Source: Alcanivorax borkumensis SK2 (GTDB lineage: Bacteria; Pseudomonadota; Gammaproteobacteria; Pseudomonadales; Alcanivoracaceae). Taken from it: DNA of 64,000 bases. How positions within the stretch are numbered: position 1 is the stretch's first letter; each line of letters opens with the position of its first letter. The notes below the pieces were generated by a model. It did not search any database. It was not told where the DNA came from and saw nothing but the letters and a program-made list of their open reading frames with translations. Shown here piece by piece: positions 1 through 10,492 of the stretch. The position numbers and the translations under genes were made by a program. The stretch spans positions 2,451,001-2,515,000 of the forward strand of contig NC_008260.1 of NCBI RefSeq assembly GCF_000009365.1, written 5' to 3'.

Positions 1-82
1 TGGTGTGAATATGATCCACCATGGAGTTAGACGCCACATCCGGCATCTGTTTGGTGCTACCGGCACCGTTGTCACGAGTCAT
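1..82 (-). CDS. N-terminal fragment of an unidentified protein running off the left edge
   Basis: A minus-strand reading frame is open from an ATG at 82 to the window edge, giving about 27 residues beginning MTRDNGAGSTKQMPD. A GGAG motif sits 7 nt upstream of this ATG, inside an overlapping upstream ATG (position 94) that is in the same frame. The visible part is polar, without signal peptide or membrane segment. I do not recognise it. The only support is the good ribosome binding site and the open frame, so it stays tentative. The 175 bp between it and the next gene show nothing else. Confidence 0.4.
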   Translation of the reverse strand, partial: MTRDNGAGSTKQMPDVASNSMVDHIHT

Positions 83-257
83 GGGATTCTCCATAGGGGC
101 ACTGAAAACAGCCAAGGTAAGGCTGCCCAGGTGAACGAAACGGTAATCTGTTCGTCATCGCCCGCTCATACAAGGGGGGCAAGTCTAGCAGAAACTGATC
201 AGCAAATTGACCATTTCCAGGCGCAGGTTTCGCTATCAACATGACAGAAAGGGACTA

Positions 258-1187
258 TCAGACAGATAAGCCCGCATCTTCGTCACTTCTGACTAGTTCT
301 TGGAAGCGCGGTAGCTCGCGCAAAGGCTCGAACATTTCTTCGCTACGAGCATGCCGGCGCAGGGTTTCCGAGGTTTGAATGGCCGCAGCCAAGTCGGTCA
401 AGGCATTCTCTATTTCCCCCAGCCCAGACCAAGCACAAGCCCGTTGGTAGAGAGCATGTGGATTCTCTTCATCCACTTCTAATACCCGATCACACAAACT
501 CAACGCCCAGCGCTGCTCACCCAACTCTAGGGCAGCATCTGCTTTCCAGGCTAGCGCCTCCGGGTCGTCCGGGCGCAACTCCAAGATGCGATCATAGAGT
601 TCAATCTTGGCCTGGGCACTAGGCTCTTTGGTGGCCTTGAGCCACAGGCTATGAATATCATTGGTGCGCTCGATTTCTTCCTGGTTCTCGGCAATAGACA
701 GGGATTTTTTGCGCAGCTCGCGCTCCAGATCTGCCAGCCGGGATTCATATTCGCTGGTCAGCCGAGCCATTTCTTTTTCCGCGTACACCCGCACGTTATC
801 TTTCAGATCACGAATAGTGGACCAACCCACCAGAGCAAGGATCGAGGCAGCGCCGGCAATGAGGTAAAAGAAATAAGTAACCGTATTGGTGGCATAGCCC
901 ATGGCCTTATCTGCCACGCCCAACTCACGGTCAGTCACAAGCAGATTCATCTGGTTGCGATATTCCATCATGTCCTGGCGCAAGATGCGTAATTCACTGA
1001 GAATCCAGTTTTCCCGGAACTGAGAAATCACGGGGCCCTTCTCGATCTCGCTCTGCGCCTCTGGTCTCGGTTCTTGTACGGGCACATTGGCATCTTGCTC
1101 CGCCCATACACTGGCGGCCAGCGCCAACAGCACGCTTAATACACCGGTACGCAAAATTTGTCTGATCAATGCCTTGCCCCTCTCCAT
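258..1187 (-). CDS. TPR-repeat membrane protein with signal peptide and coiled coil
   Basis: About 309 residues from an ATG at 1187; a longer frame exists only from a TTG at 1214. The N-terminus (MERGKALIRQ, then a hydrophobic stretch ending A-S-V-W-A) looks like a Sec signal peptide. Near the middle is a membrane segment (FFYLIAGAASILALVGW), followed by a charged coiled coil rich in Glu/Arg/Lys and then two or three tetratricopeptide repeats in the last third (patterns such as LRPDDPEALAWKADAALELG). TPR proteins mediate protein-protein contacts; a cell-envelope scaffold is the natural guess, but no specific function is visible. It is divergent from the TRAP binding protein, with about 175 bp between the two starts. 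Family not recognised beyond TPR. Confidence 0.75.
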   Translation of the reverse strand: MERGKALIRQILRTGVLSVLLALAASVWAEQDANVPVQEPRPEAQSEIEKGPVISQFRENWILSELRILRQDMMEYRNQMNLLVTDRELGVADKAMGYATNTVTYFFYLIAGAASILALVGWSTIRDLKDNVRVYAEKEMARLTSEYESRLADLERELRKKSLSIAENQEEIERTNDIHSLWLKATKEPSAQAKIELYDRILELRPDDPEALAWKADAALELGEQRWALSLCDRVLEVDEENPHALYQRACAWSGLGEIENALTDLAAAIQTSETLRRHARSEEMFEPLRELPRFQELVRSDEDAGLSV

Positions 1188-1363
1188 CACTTTTTGCCTG
1201 TGCTTATTCGCCAAGGGAACCCGCTCAGGCTGAACACGCTGTAAACATTGCCTATGGTCGCATCATGCCTGCTGAGGTGCCAGCCTTGCCGGCTGCTCCC
1301 TTGACAGCCCCGCCCCGATGCAATGTAGTGACTGGCACCCACAAGCAATATCAAGGTAAAGGC

Positions 1364-2386
1364 ATGCGACTTAATCGATTTATATGCGCCGCTACTTTTG
1401 GCTTTCTTGCCGCCACAACCACCACCGTCAACGCCGACACTTGGCGTTTTGGCCTAGAAGAAATTGAAGGCAGTGTTCAGCATAGTTACGCCGAACGCTT
1501 CAAAGCCCTAGTGGAAGAAAAAAGTGAAGGTGAGATTGACGTTCAACTGCTCCCCTACGGCAAATGGGGCTCCAGCTATTCCGCTCTGTACGACGCAATT
1601 CAGGGTGGAGCCATTCAACTCGGCTTCGGCTCCGGCGCCCTGGGTGGCACGGTACCGGAAAGCCAACTGCTCAACCTGAACTATATTATGCCCAGCGATC
1701 AGTGGGTAACCGCTCAAGGCCTGAACAGCGACACCTTTCTGAAGAGCAAGGCGTGGCAGGAGTCGTTCCGCAAACGCAGCTTGGTGCCACTGGCCGAACT
1801 ACCAGAGGGTTATCAGGTATGGACCAGCAACAAAGCGGTGAAAACACCGGATGACATCGAGAACCTCGGCATCCGAGTGATGGACAACAGCCTACTGCGT
1901 GCCACCTATAAAGCCTATGGCGCCTCGCCCACATCCATTGCTTACGGCGAGCTGTATAGCGCTCTGCAACAAGGGCAGGCAGAAGGTAATATTCAACCAG
2001 TGTTTGCCCACGAGGAGATGGCCTTCTACGAAGTGCAGGACTACATGATCTTCGCGCAGCAGTCCCAGTTCGTGGCCACCCTGATCGGTAATGCCGATTG
2101 GTACGATGGCCTGTCTGCAGAACAACAGAAAATGATCAACGGCATCACCAAGACCTTGGTGCGCGAAGGTCATGATATCCAGAGCCGGTACAATGAAGAG
2201 CGACTGGAAACCATCAAGAGCAAAAGCGACATCAATATCATTGAGCTCACCGAAGCCCAACGCAACGCTTTCCGCGAGAAAGCCAAGCCGGTGCGCCAGG
2301 TATATATTGATGAAGTGGGCGCCCGCGGTGAGCAATCATTGGGGGCCCTGCTGTCCGCCTTTGATAAGGCGGCTAAAGGAGAGTAA
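1364..2386 (+). CDS. dctP: TRAP transporter periplasmic solute-binding protein (DctP family, TeaA-like)
   Basis: A 340-residue protein from the ATG at 1364, which follows an AAGG motif and starts a clear signal peptide (MRLNRFICAATFGFLAATTTTVNA). The frame is open upstream to 1169 but that part looks non-coding. The mature start D-T-W-R-F..E-E-.E-G-.V-Q and later stretches (NLGIRVMDNSLLRATYKAYGASP, AYGELYSALQQGQAEG) are typical of DctP-type receptors that bind a substrate in the periplasm and deliver it to the QM permease. As I recall it, the ectoine receptor TeaA of Halomonas has the same mature N-terminal pattern, and the ectoine synthesis genes lie 3 kb away. Ectoine or hydroxyectoine is therefore the favoured substrate, by inference. 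Unusually, it converges on its permease genes instead of sharing an operon with them. Confidence 0.9.
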   Translation: MRLNRFICAATFGFLAATTTTVNADTWRFGLEEIEGSVQHSYAERFKALVEEKSEGEIDVQLLPYGKWGSSYSALYDAIQGGAIQLGFGSGALGGTVPESQLLNLNYIMPSDQWVTAQGLNSDTFLKSKAWQESFRKRSLVPLAELPEGYQVWTSNKAVKTPDDIENLGIRVMDNSLLRATYKAYGASPTSIAYGELYSALQQGQAEGNIQPVFAHEEMAFYEVQDYMIFAQQSQFVATLIGNADWYDGLSAEQQKMINGITKTLVREGHDIQSRYNEERLETIKSKSDINIIELTEAQRNAFREKAKPVRQVYIDEVGARGEQSLGALLSAFDKAAKGE

Positions 2387-2415
2387 CTTTTCCTTGCGCA
2401 GCTGCTGACCAAAAT

Positions 2416-2440
2416 GCCCGGCCCAATAGCCGGGCTTTTT
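2416..2440. terminator. Bidirectional hairpin terminator between dctP and dctM
   Basis: A perfect 7-bp stem (GCCCGGC / GCCGGGC) with loop CCAATA is followed by TTTTT on the plus strand, and preceded by AAAAT, which gives a T-rich tail on the minus strand. It sits between the convergent ends of dctP and dctM and can serve both. Confidence 0.85.
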
Positions 2441-2493
2441 GGTGCCACTCTGCGGCCGCAGTCGCATCACAACACGCCAAGCGACCGCATTGA

Positions 2494-3774
2494 TTAGCCT
2501 CCCAAGGCCGGCAACCACAATGACAACTGCGGGAACAGAATAAGGATAAAGGTGGCGATCAGCAGCATGAAGATAAACGGTGGCGTGCCCCGAATCACCT
2601 CCAGATAAGGGCGACGAAATACCGCGATGGCGGTAAAGATATCGCAACCAAACGGCGGCGTAGCCGAACCAATGGCCGCCTGCAGGGTAACAATAACCCC
2701 CACGTGAATAGGATCAAGATTGGCGGACTCGATCAGCGGCTTGAAGATCGGCACCAGAATCAAGATCACCACGATCGGATCCACGAACATGCAACCAATG
2801 AAGAACGCCACGGCGATCAATGCCAATGCCGCCACTTGGTTCTGGCCAATGGATTCAATGGCCGGCCCCAATAGCTTCTCGGGAATGCCGGCGGTGCCCA
2901 AGGTATGCGAAAACGCAGCGCCAATGGCCACCAGAATGAATACCACTGCGGTAATCATCCCTGATGATAACGCCAAACCACCCAGATCCTTGACACTGAC
3001 CTTGCGGAAAATCACCACTTCCAGCAGCAAGGCATACGCCACGGCAATGGCCGACGCTTCGACCGCACTGAACCAACCACCATAAATCCCGCCAACGACT
3101 AGAATCGGGAAGCCCAGAGGCAGGATAGCCCCGCGCATCGCCTTCAATCGATCCCCCCAGGAAGCCCGTTCTTCCGGCTCAATACCTTTAACTCTAGCGC
3201 CAATCCAGCAATACACAGAGAACATTAACAGCACCAACAAGCCGGGCAGAATACCGGCCAGGAACAGGTCACCGATAGAGGTTTTCATCACCACGCCATA
3301 CACAATAAAGCCGATGCTGGGCGGGATCAGCAGAGCGATATCGCTGGCGTTAATAATCAGCGCCAACGCGAAACTATCAGAATAACCCTTGGCCAACAGC
3401 CGCGGGCGCATAGGCCCGCCCATAGCGACAACGGTGGCCTGGGTAGAACCGGACACCGCACCGAACACGGCACAGGAGGCCGCAGTGGTAATCGGCAAGC
3501 CGCCGCGCAAATGCCGAGTGAAGGCATCCACCAGATCCAGCAACCGGTTGGCGGTATGCCCCTTGGTGAGAATATCCGCCGCAAAAATAAACATGGGAAC
3601 CGCTGCCAGCACCCAGCTACCAACCCCATTGACCATCCAGGTCACCGCTTGGTCCGGGCCAAAAAAGGTCAGTCCGGTGAACATCATGAACAATGTCCCC
3701 ACCGCCAGCGGTACCATCATGGGATAACCCATCATCAGCAATACCAGCATGATCACAGCCAGAATGATTAACAC
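2494..3774 (-). CDS. dctM: TRAP transporter large permease subunit (DctM)
   Basis: A 426-residue, very hydrophobic protein with about a dozen membrane segments, the usual length for DctM. Family-typical stretches include GYPMMVPLAVGTLFMMFTG near the N-terminus, a conserved GAVSGSTQATVVAMGG-type loop, and a C-terminal TPPFGCDIFTA region. The start is a GTG at 3774, preceded by a GGGGG motif about 10 nt upstream. DctM forms the Na+-coupled transport channel of TRAP systems together with DctQ. It is 51 nt downstream of dctQ and presumably co-transcribed with it. The matching binding protein is the convergent dctP. Confidence 0.93.
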   Translation of the reverse strand: MLIILAVIMLVLLMMGYPMMVPLAVGTLFMMFTGLTFFGPDQAVTWMVNGVGSWVLAAVPMFIFAADILTKGHTANRLLDLVDAFTRHLRGGLPITTAASCAVFGAVSGSTQATVVAMGGPMRPRLLAKGYSDSFALALIINASDIALLIPPSIGFIVYGVVMKTSIGDLFLAGILPGLLVLLMFSVYCWIGARVKGIEPEERASWGDRLKAMRGAILPLGFPILVVGGIYGGWFSAVEASAIAVAYALLLEVVIFRKVSVKDLGGLALSSGMITAVVFILVAIGAAFSHTLGTAGIPEKLLGPAIESIGQNQVAALALIAVAFFIGCMFVDPIVVILILVPIFKPLIESANLDPIHVGVIVTLQAAIGSATPPFGCDIFTAIAVFRRPYLEVIRGTPPFIFMLLIATFILILFPQLSLWLPALGG

Positions 3775-3825
3775 AGTGGCAACCCCCTCATTCAGCAGTA
3801 CTCACAGCAAAAGCCTGGCCATGCA

Positions 3826-4410
3826 TTAGCGCTGGCCGTCCTGATCATCCACCCTGCCCGCGGCCAGCGGCACAGCCTCGTAAGTTTCTTTTTCGTTGAA
3901 CGACCGCCAGATACCCGGCGACACCGCATTACGGGCGAACGTCAGCATGTACTGGATCCCCGCCATGCCAAAGCCCGCCGGCAACGACAGATAGACTAGC
4001 CACATGGGCACCTGCAATGAGGCACTCACTCGGCCACGCTCCTGAATATCAAAAACATATTGGCCCGACTTCCACGCGAAATAGAACATCAGCGCTGCCG
4101 TGCCCAAACAGATAATCATCTGCAGACTTTTGCGGCTCTTACCATTGAGCTGCTCATAGATGGCGGACATTCGAATATGGCGGGCGTGGCGAGCGGCATA
4201 CCCCAACCCCACGAACGTCAGCACCACAATCAGCATTTTCACCACCTCGTAGGTGCCGGGTATGCCTTCATCAAATAAGGCCTGCCCGACCACATGGACG
4301 CTCATCAATAGCGCCATGACCAAAATGCAGCCTGCGATAATGACACGCTCGATGACACCCAGAGTGCGGTCCAACCAGGAAAGTGCGAGAAGAAAGGAAT
4401 CAATCATCAT
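3826..4410 (-). CDS. dctQ: TRAP transporter small permease subunit (DctQ)
   Basis: A 194-residue protein with four predicted membrane segments (for example VIIAGCILVMALLMSVHVVG and MLIVVLTFVGLGYAARHAR), the size and topology expected of DctQ. The longer open frame reaches 4635, but its first 75 residues look unlike the family; the MMIDSFLLALSWLDRTLG start at 4410 has an AGG about 9 nt upstream and gives normal length. DctQ stabilises the DctM channel in the inner membrane. It heads a two-gene dctQ-dctM operon on the minus strand, divergent from ectR, with a shared upstream region of about 300 bp. Confidence 0.88.
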   Translation of the reverse strand: MMIDSFLLALSWLDRTLGVIERVIIAGCILVMALLMSVHVVGQALFDEGIPGTYEVVKMLIVVLTFVGLGYAARHARHIRMSAIYEQLNGKSRKSLQMIICLGTAALMFYFAWKSGQYVFDIQERGRVSASLQVPMWLVYLSLPAGFGMAGIQYMLTFARNAVSPGIWRSFNEKETYEAVPLAAGRVDDQDGQR

Positions 4411-4596
4411 GACAAAGCCTATAACACGACGACGGAATAGCTCCCGCATACGGGAACTTGGGCAGAGCTTTGGCAACCAAAACACTGGCGTCTGTGCTGA
4501 CAGACTGCCCTGATGCAAGGCTCCCCGTAAAGGCCTTCCCTGCAAGTAAAAGAGAAAAACGACCGAACATAGCACCGTCACCAATCGGTATTTATT

Positions 4597-4625
4597 TTGA
4601 CATCTAAATGTTTTATCTCTAAGAT
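4597..4625 (+). promoter_or_regulatory. Sigma-70-like promoter for the ectRABC operon
   Basis: A perfect -35 hexamer TTGACA (4597-4602) is separated by 17 bp from TAAGAT (4620-4625), four of six matches to the -10 consensus. Transcription would start near 4632, leaving a leader of about 85 nt before ectR. Read by eye; no start-site data. Confidence 0.6.
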
Positions 4626-4678
4626 AGCCTCCCACTTATCGCAAGGGATTATTCGTCATTGTCCGGCTTTGATGGAGG

Positions 4679-4692
4679 TGTAAACCTTTACA
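4679..4692 (+). promoter_or_regulatory. Palindrome TGTAAA-CC-TTTACA, candidate EctR operator
   Basis: A perfect inverted repeat (two 6-bp arms, 2-bp spacer) lies in the leader between the likely promoter and the ectR start, 25 bp before the first possible start codon. MarR-family regulators such as EctR bind palindromes of about this size in their own promoter regions. The match to EctR is by position only. Confidence 0.45.
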
Positions 4693-4717
4693 TCTCAAAG
4701 GTGATTACAGACAAACC

Positions 4718-5302
4718 ATGTCTCATTACGGTCACATTACTTTGTTATCAAGAGAGTTTTCGGCAATGGCCAGACACGAAGACGTGCTAATCGCATTACG
4801 ACAAATTATTCGCGCCACGGACCTTTACTCTCGCAAACTGAGCAAAGTTTCCGGGCTCACGTCGCCCCAGCTTCTGATCATGCAAGCAATTTCGGCGCAC
4901 GGCGAGATGACCATGGGTGACTTGGCTAACGAAGTTTCACTGAGTCAAGCCACCGTCACCACCATTCTCGACCGCCTGGAAAAGCGGGAGCTGCTGGGCC
5001 GCAAACGCGGCGAACAAGACAAGCGTCGCGTGTATGCCCACCTAACTTCCGCCGGCCTAGATATCATCAAAAAGGCCCCCACACCGCTTCAGGACGAATT
5101 CATTGAACGCTTTGACCGCCTTGAAGATTGGGAGCAATCTTTAATTCTAAGCTCCCTACAGCGCGTAGCCGCAATGATGAACGCTGGCGACATTGATGCC
5201 TCCCCTGTGCTGGACTTGGGAGCCATTGATCGCGCGCAGCCTGCGGTAGATATGAATGTCCGCCGGAACGCAAACTCTTTCTCCAAAACGGACCAAAAGT
5301 GA
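4718..5302 (+). CDS. ectR: EctR-like MarR-family transcriptional regulator of ectoine synthesis
   Basis: A MarR-type winged helix-turn-helix protein of up to 194 residues. The core DLANEVSLSQATVTTILDRLEKRELLGRKRGEQDKRRVYAHLT shows the recognition helix and the wing (D-K-R-R) typical of MarR proteins. It immediately precedes ectA (4 nt between stop and start), the same place EctR1 holds in halophilic methylotrophs, where it represses ectABC at low osmolarity. Two starts are possible: ATG 4718, and ATG 4766 (MARHEDVLIALRQ) behind a GAGAG motif; the second gives a more typical length of 178 residues. The last 35 residues extend past the normal MarR fold and look disordered. Role assigned from family and position. 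Confidence 0.9.
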   Translation: MSHYGHITLLSREFSAMARHEDVLIALRQIIRATDLYSRKLSKVSGLTSPQLLIMQAISAHGEMTMGDLANEVSLSQATVTTILDRLEKRELLGRKRGEQDKRRVYAHLTSAGLDIIKKAPTPLQDEFIERFDRLEDWEQSLILSSLQRVAAMMNAGDIDASPVLDLGAIDRAQPAVDMNVRRNANSFSKTDQK

Positions 5303-5306
5303 AACC

Positions 5307-7215
<1,909 letters not shown>

Positions 7216-7282
7216 GCGGTTCCCGCTCCCCTCAACAGGGGAGCGTTATTCCTTCCTCAATTTTTTAGCTCAGGAGTTATCC

Positions 7283-7681
7283 ATGATCGTTCGCACTCTG
7301 GCTGAAGCCGAAAAGTCTGATCGCTGTGTTAAAGCCGAAAATGGCAACTGGCAGTCTGTTCGCCTGTCACTGAAAGAAGACAAGATGGGCCACTCTTTCA
7401 ACATCACCACCATCTTTAAAGGCACCAAAACCCACATTAAATACGCCAACCACTGGGAATCTGTATACGTGATTTCCGGGAGCGGCAAGATCGAAACCCT
7501 GGACGACGGCAAAGTCTACGACCTGACCCCGGGCACTATCTACCTGCTCAACGAACACGACGAGCATTATCTTTACGGTGGCGAAAACGAAGATATGGTT
7601 GTCGCCTGTGCCTTCACCCCGCCGCTGAGCGGCAAGGAAGTGCACGATGAAAACGGTGTGTACCCGGCGGATGTGGATTAA
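7283..7681 (+). CDS. ectC: L-ectoine synthase
   Basis: EctC closes the ring of N-gamma-acetyl-diaminobutyrate to give ectoine, the main compatible solute of many marine bacteria. The 132-residue cupin protein starts at an ATG behind CAGGAG (7271-7276). Family stretches include [16 protein letters not shown], the cupin core [21 protein letters not shown], and [13 protein letters not shown] with likely metal and substrate ligands. It is the last gene of the operon and is followed within 40 nt by a strong terminator. No ectoine hydroxylase (ectD) or dedicated aspartokinase follows. Confidence 0.97.
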   Translation: MIVRTLAEAEKSDRCVKAENGNWQSVRLSLKEDKMGHSFNITTIFKGTKTHIKYANHWESVYVISGSGKIETLDDGKVYDLTPGTIYLLNEHDEHYLYGGENEDMVVACAFTPPLSGKEVHDENGVYPADVD

Positions 7682-7714
7682 GAAAACCCCTCACACGCTG
7701 TACGCAACGTACTT

Positions 7715-7755
7715 GCATGCAAAACGGGACGCTTCGGTGTCCCGTTTTTGCATGC
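7715..7755. terminator. Strong hairpin terminator after ectC
   Basis: A long stem pairs GCATGCAAAACGGGAC with GTCCCGTTTT(T)GCATGC around the loop GCTTCGGT, with a single extra T. The T-tract lies within the right arm on the plus strand and the complementary A-tract serves the minus strand, so it can end both ectC and the convergent porin gene. Confidence 0.9.
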
Positions 7756-7774
7756 TCGCGTATAACGACCCTTT

Positions 7775-8980
7775 CTAGAAGGCATATTTGGCGGTGAACT
7801 GCACCCGTTTAAGGTTACCGTCATCACCATTCTCAAGTTCCCGACTGCCATAGATCAGTTCAGCACCAAGAGTCAGAGGTTCTGCCACCTGCCAGATCAG
7901 ATTGGCATGGGCACTGTGGATGGTTTTACTGGTGGTTGCTGCCACCGTATCCGGGTTATCCGCCTCACTTACAGAAACTGCGAAATTGGAACGCCAGCGA
8001 TCACTCCAATGATGACGCAAAGCCAACACACCACTCCACTGATCAATCAACTCAATACTGCCATCCGCTTCGATTTGCCCTGAGCGGAACGCATTGAGCG
8101 TGGTATAACGCCCTAGAGCATTACCGTAGTGCGCCTGGAAACGAATATCGTCCATAGCACCCAGCATGACACGGCCGGCAACAGACAAGCCGTAACCATA
8201 TTCATCCTCATCATAAGGCGTGCCACCAACGTCATCTTCATATTTCAACTGCCTTCCCATTGCCGACAGACTCACATTGCCCCAACCTCCGGTCAGGTTA
8301 TAGCGAGCAACGATATCTGGAACATTGTTGTCATCATATTCGCTAGGGTTGCTATCACCTCCGTATAAGGTCGTAGAGGGGTTTTCAAAAGCCAGCATCA
8401 CCGGCCCCGAGGTATAGCGTATCTGTGGTTGTCGTTCAAAAACGGTGCCCGCAGCACCGACAAAATCCAACGTTTCTGGCAGCGCACTTACGTTGAAAAA
8501 GGTGGACCATGTTTGTCCGAATAGCCAATTCCCCCAAGCCAGATAGGCATGGCGAATACGGGGCGAATAGCTGTTACTGATGCGCTCATCCCCTTGGCCG
8601 GTGGTCTGAAAATCAATTTCGATATACCCCTGGACCGCACCAGCAGAAGTCATCGTTTCACTCTTCAGCCAGAAGCGACTTTGCTTGGCGATAAAGTCCA
8701 GCTCTTCCGAACTGCCACCGCCACCAACGGGAATGGTTGAGGGCACCATAAAATCACGACCGGTAGAGCCTTTAGCCAGATCGCCATCGCTGTATTTACT
8801 CATCATGGTATCTGCTTTGATAAAGCCACCAAAATCGATTTGGGTATTTCCACTCTTGATACCATCCATGCGTTCTTCCAGCACAACGATACGCTCCTCC
8901 AGCGTGGTATCCGCACCGGCTCCCCCCGCTTGCGCCAACACCAAGGCACCGCACAGGTACGTGGCTTTTCTTGCTATCAT
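7775..8980 (-). CDS. DcaP-like outer-membrane porin
   Basis: A 401-residue protein with a signal peptide (ending A-G-G-A-G-A-D), a short N-terminal coiled coil (LEERIVVLEERMDGI), then a beta-barrel with alternating aromatic residues and a terminal phenylalanine (FTAKYAF). The stretch FGGFIKADTMMSKYSDGD and the SRFWLKSET / IEIDFQ segments match the DcaP family, trimeric porins first linked to dicarboxylic acid uptake in Acinetobacter. The start has a good AGGA-containing site upstream. It is monocistronic and converges on ectC; substrate unknown. Confidence 0.85.
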   Translation of the reverse strand: MIARKATYLCGALVLAQAGGAGADTTLEERIVVLEERMDGIKSGNTQIDFGGFIKADTMMSKYSDGDLAKGSTGRDFMVPSTIPVGGGGSSEELDFIAKQSRFWLKSETMTSAGAVQGYIEIDFQTTGQGDERISNSYSPRIRHAYLAWGNWLFGQTWSTFFNVSALPETLDFVGAAGTVFERQPQIRYTSGPVMLAFENPSTTLYGGDSNPSEYDDNNVPDIVARYNLTGGWGNVSLSAMGRQLKYEDDVGGTPYDEDEYGYGLSVAGRVMLGAMDDIRFQAHYGNALGRYTTLNAFRSGQIEADGSIELIDQWSGVLALRHHWSDRWRSNFAVSVSEADNPDTVAATTSKTIHSAHANLIWQVAEPLTLGAELIYGSRELENGDDGNLKRVQFTAKYAF

Positions 8981-9572
8981 GGCCCTGTCCTCTTATTGTC
9001 TTCAGCACGTCAATGTCTCTTCCTGACAGCTTGCTGAGCGCTTTCCTGACACACCATTAGCCATAGGTCGTACGCCTGTGCGCACACGCCGAAAACGCCC
9101 CCTCCTCTCCTTTTCGAAAATAAGACCAAAGTCTAATTCAGTCATGCCTCCTCTTTTCGCAGACTCAGAGTAGGCTTGGGCTTTATTTATTTCCTGTGAA
9201 TACTCTTTTCAGTAAGGAAGACCTGTGGGCGGAAACTTCGCATTCAGGTAAAAAACATTGCACTGCTGTGATAAGCGGACTCTCCAGACCAGTAGCACCG
9301 AAAACCACTTATCAGCAACGCCATCAACAAGTGGGGGCAGCCCAGTGAACACGTTCAGCGTCAAGGCAGAAGAATGGGCAAGCGGATACGGGTTTATATG
9401 CTTAGGATTCCCGAACAGGAGACCGCGCCTACTGGATCACATGCTAGGTGAGCGATGATCAAACATGGCCATTTTCTATTTGTCTTTCTCTGACGCTGAA
9501 CGCCCTAAACAGCTTCTTTTTTCACGCCATTTTCTTTTGGGTTCTGCGCATCAACATGCTTAAATCAGAATC
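8981..9572. other. 592-bp non-coding spacer between porin and response regulator
   Basis: The stretch separates two divergent genes and must hold both promoters. It contains only short, poorly conserved-looking frames (the longest about 66 codons, without a convincing ribosome binding site). I see AT-rich segments near 9181-9200 and 9470-9570 but no clear promoter, operator or RNA. Confidence 0.5.
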
Positions 9573-10223
9573 ATGACAACCATACTGATTGCAGATGACC
9601 ACCCTCTCTTCCGTGCGGCCTTGAAACAGGCTGTAGACACCAGTTTTTCCGGTGCCGCCATCCACGAAGCGGACTCTCTGGCTACCCTGGAAGAGCTCGG
9701 CCAGCAAGGGATTCCTTTTGACGTCATACTTCTGGATCTGCATATGCCCGGCACCCATGGCTTTTCCGGCCTGGTGTACCTGCGCGAGCAATACAAAAAA
9801 GTCCCCCTAGTAGTCATTTCCGCCACCGAAGACGTGGACGTGATACAGCGGGCTATTCACTTTGGTGCCGACGGTTTTATTCCCAAATCCGCCTCCGTGG
9901 ATACCATGACCCAGGCCATGCGCAAAATCATGGATGGTGAACGCTGGTTACCGGAAAAAGCGCGCCGGGCCATGCCTCCCACCTTGCCTGATCACTCAGC
10001 CATGAGTGATCGGATTACCAGCCTGACACCGCAACAATTCCGTGTCATGGGCATGCTGATGGAAGGAATGCAAAACAAGGTTATCGCTTACGAACTGGAT
10101 GTGTCAGAAGCCACGGTAAAAGCACACATGACCGCTATTTTTCGCAAGCTGGGCGTTCGTAATCGCACCCAGGCAGTGCTCGCATTGAAAGATCTAGCCA
10201 TTGAACCGCCCGGGCTGAACTAA
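9573..10223 (+). CDS. crbR: LuxR/NarL-family response regulator (CrbR-like)
   Basis: A 216-residue response regulator. The receiver domain (about residues 1-120) has the acidic pair in IADDH and the phospho-acceptor Asp55 in VILLDLHMPG. The C-terminal LuxR-type helix-turn-helix reads LTPQQFRVMGMLMEG...ATVKAHMTAIFRKLGVRNRTQA. Next door, and convergent, is a hybrid kinase with a Na+/solute symporter sensor domain, the kinase type known as CrbS in Vibrio, whose partner CrbR is a regulator of exactly this class that activates acetyl-CoA synthetase. That pairing supports the name; the target genes are not in the window. The ribosome binding site is weak. Confidence 0.85.
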   Translation: MTTILIADDHPLFRAALKQAVDTSFSGAAIHEADSLATLEELGQQGIPFDVILLDLHMPGTHGFSGLVYLREQYKKVPLVVISATEDVDVIQRAIHFGADGFIPKSASVDTMTQAMRKIMDGERWLPEKARRAMPPTLPDHSAMSDRITSLTPQQFRVMGMLMEGMQNKVIAYELDVSEATVKAHMTAIFRKLGVRNRTQAVLALKDLAIEPPGLN

Positions 10224-10492
10224 CGGGTAAACGTTGCAGAGATGTGCATGCTAGAGGCGCAGTCACTAACGACCAGGTGCAAGATAAAATCAAACACAGC
10301 TCACCACCGTTGACACAAGAAAAAAGGGGGGAGGGGTTGTCTCACGTGGGTTCTAGAAGAAAATTATTTGCGTCGCTCACCGTCAGCTCGTACGCCCGAT
10401 TCGCCCCCAAAACACTGCTCCTGCAGCAACGACATAGACTGGCCTAGGCTTTGGAAACTTTTCTTCACCGAATCGAGCGTAGTTCGCGTAGC

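Noticed and set aside
5..244. 79-codon plus-strand open frame at the left edge
   Set aside because: No ribosome binding site and no coding character; the minus strand has a better-supported start at 82.
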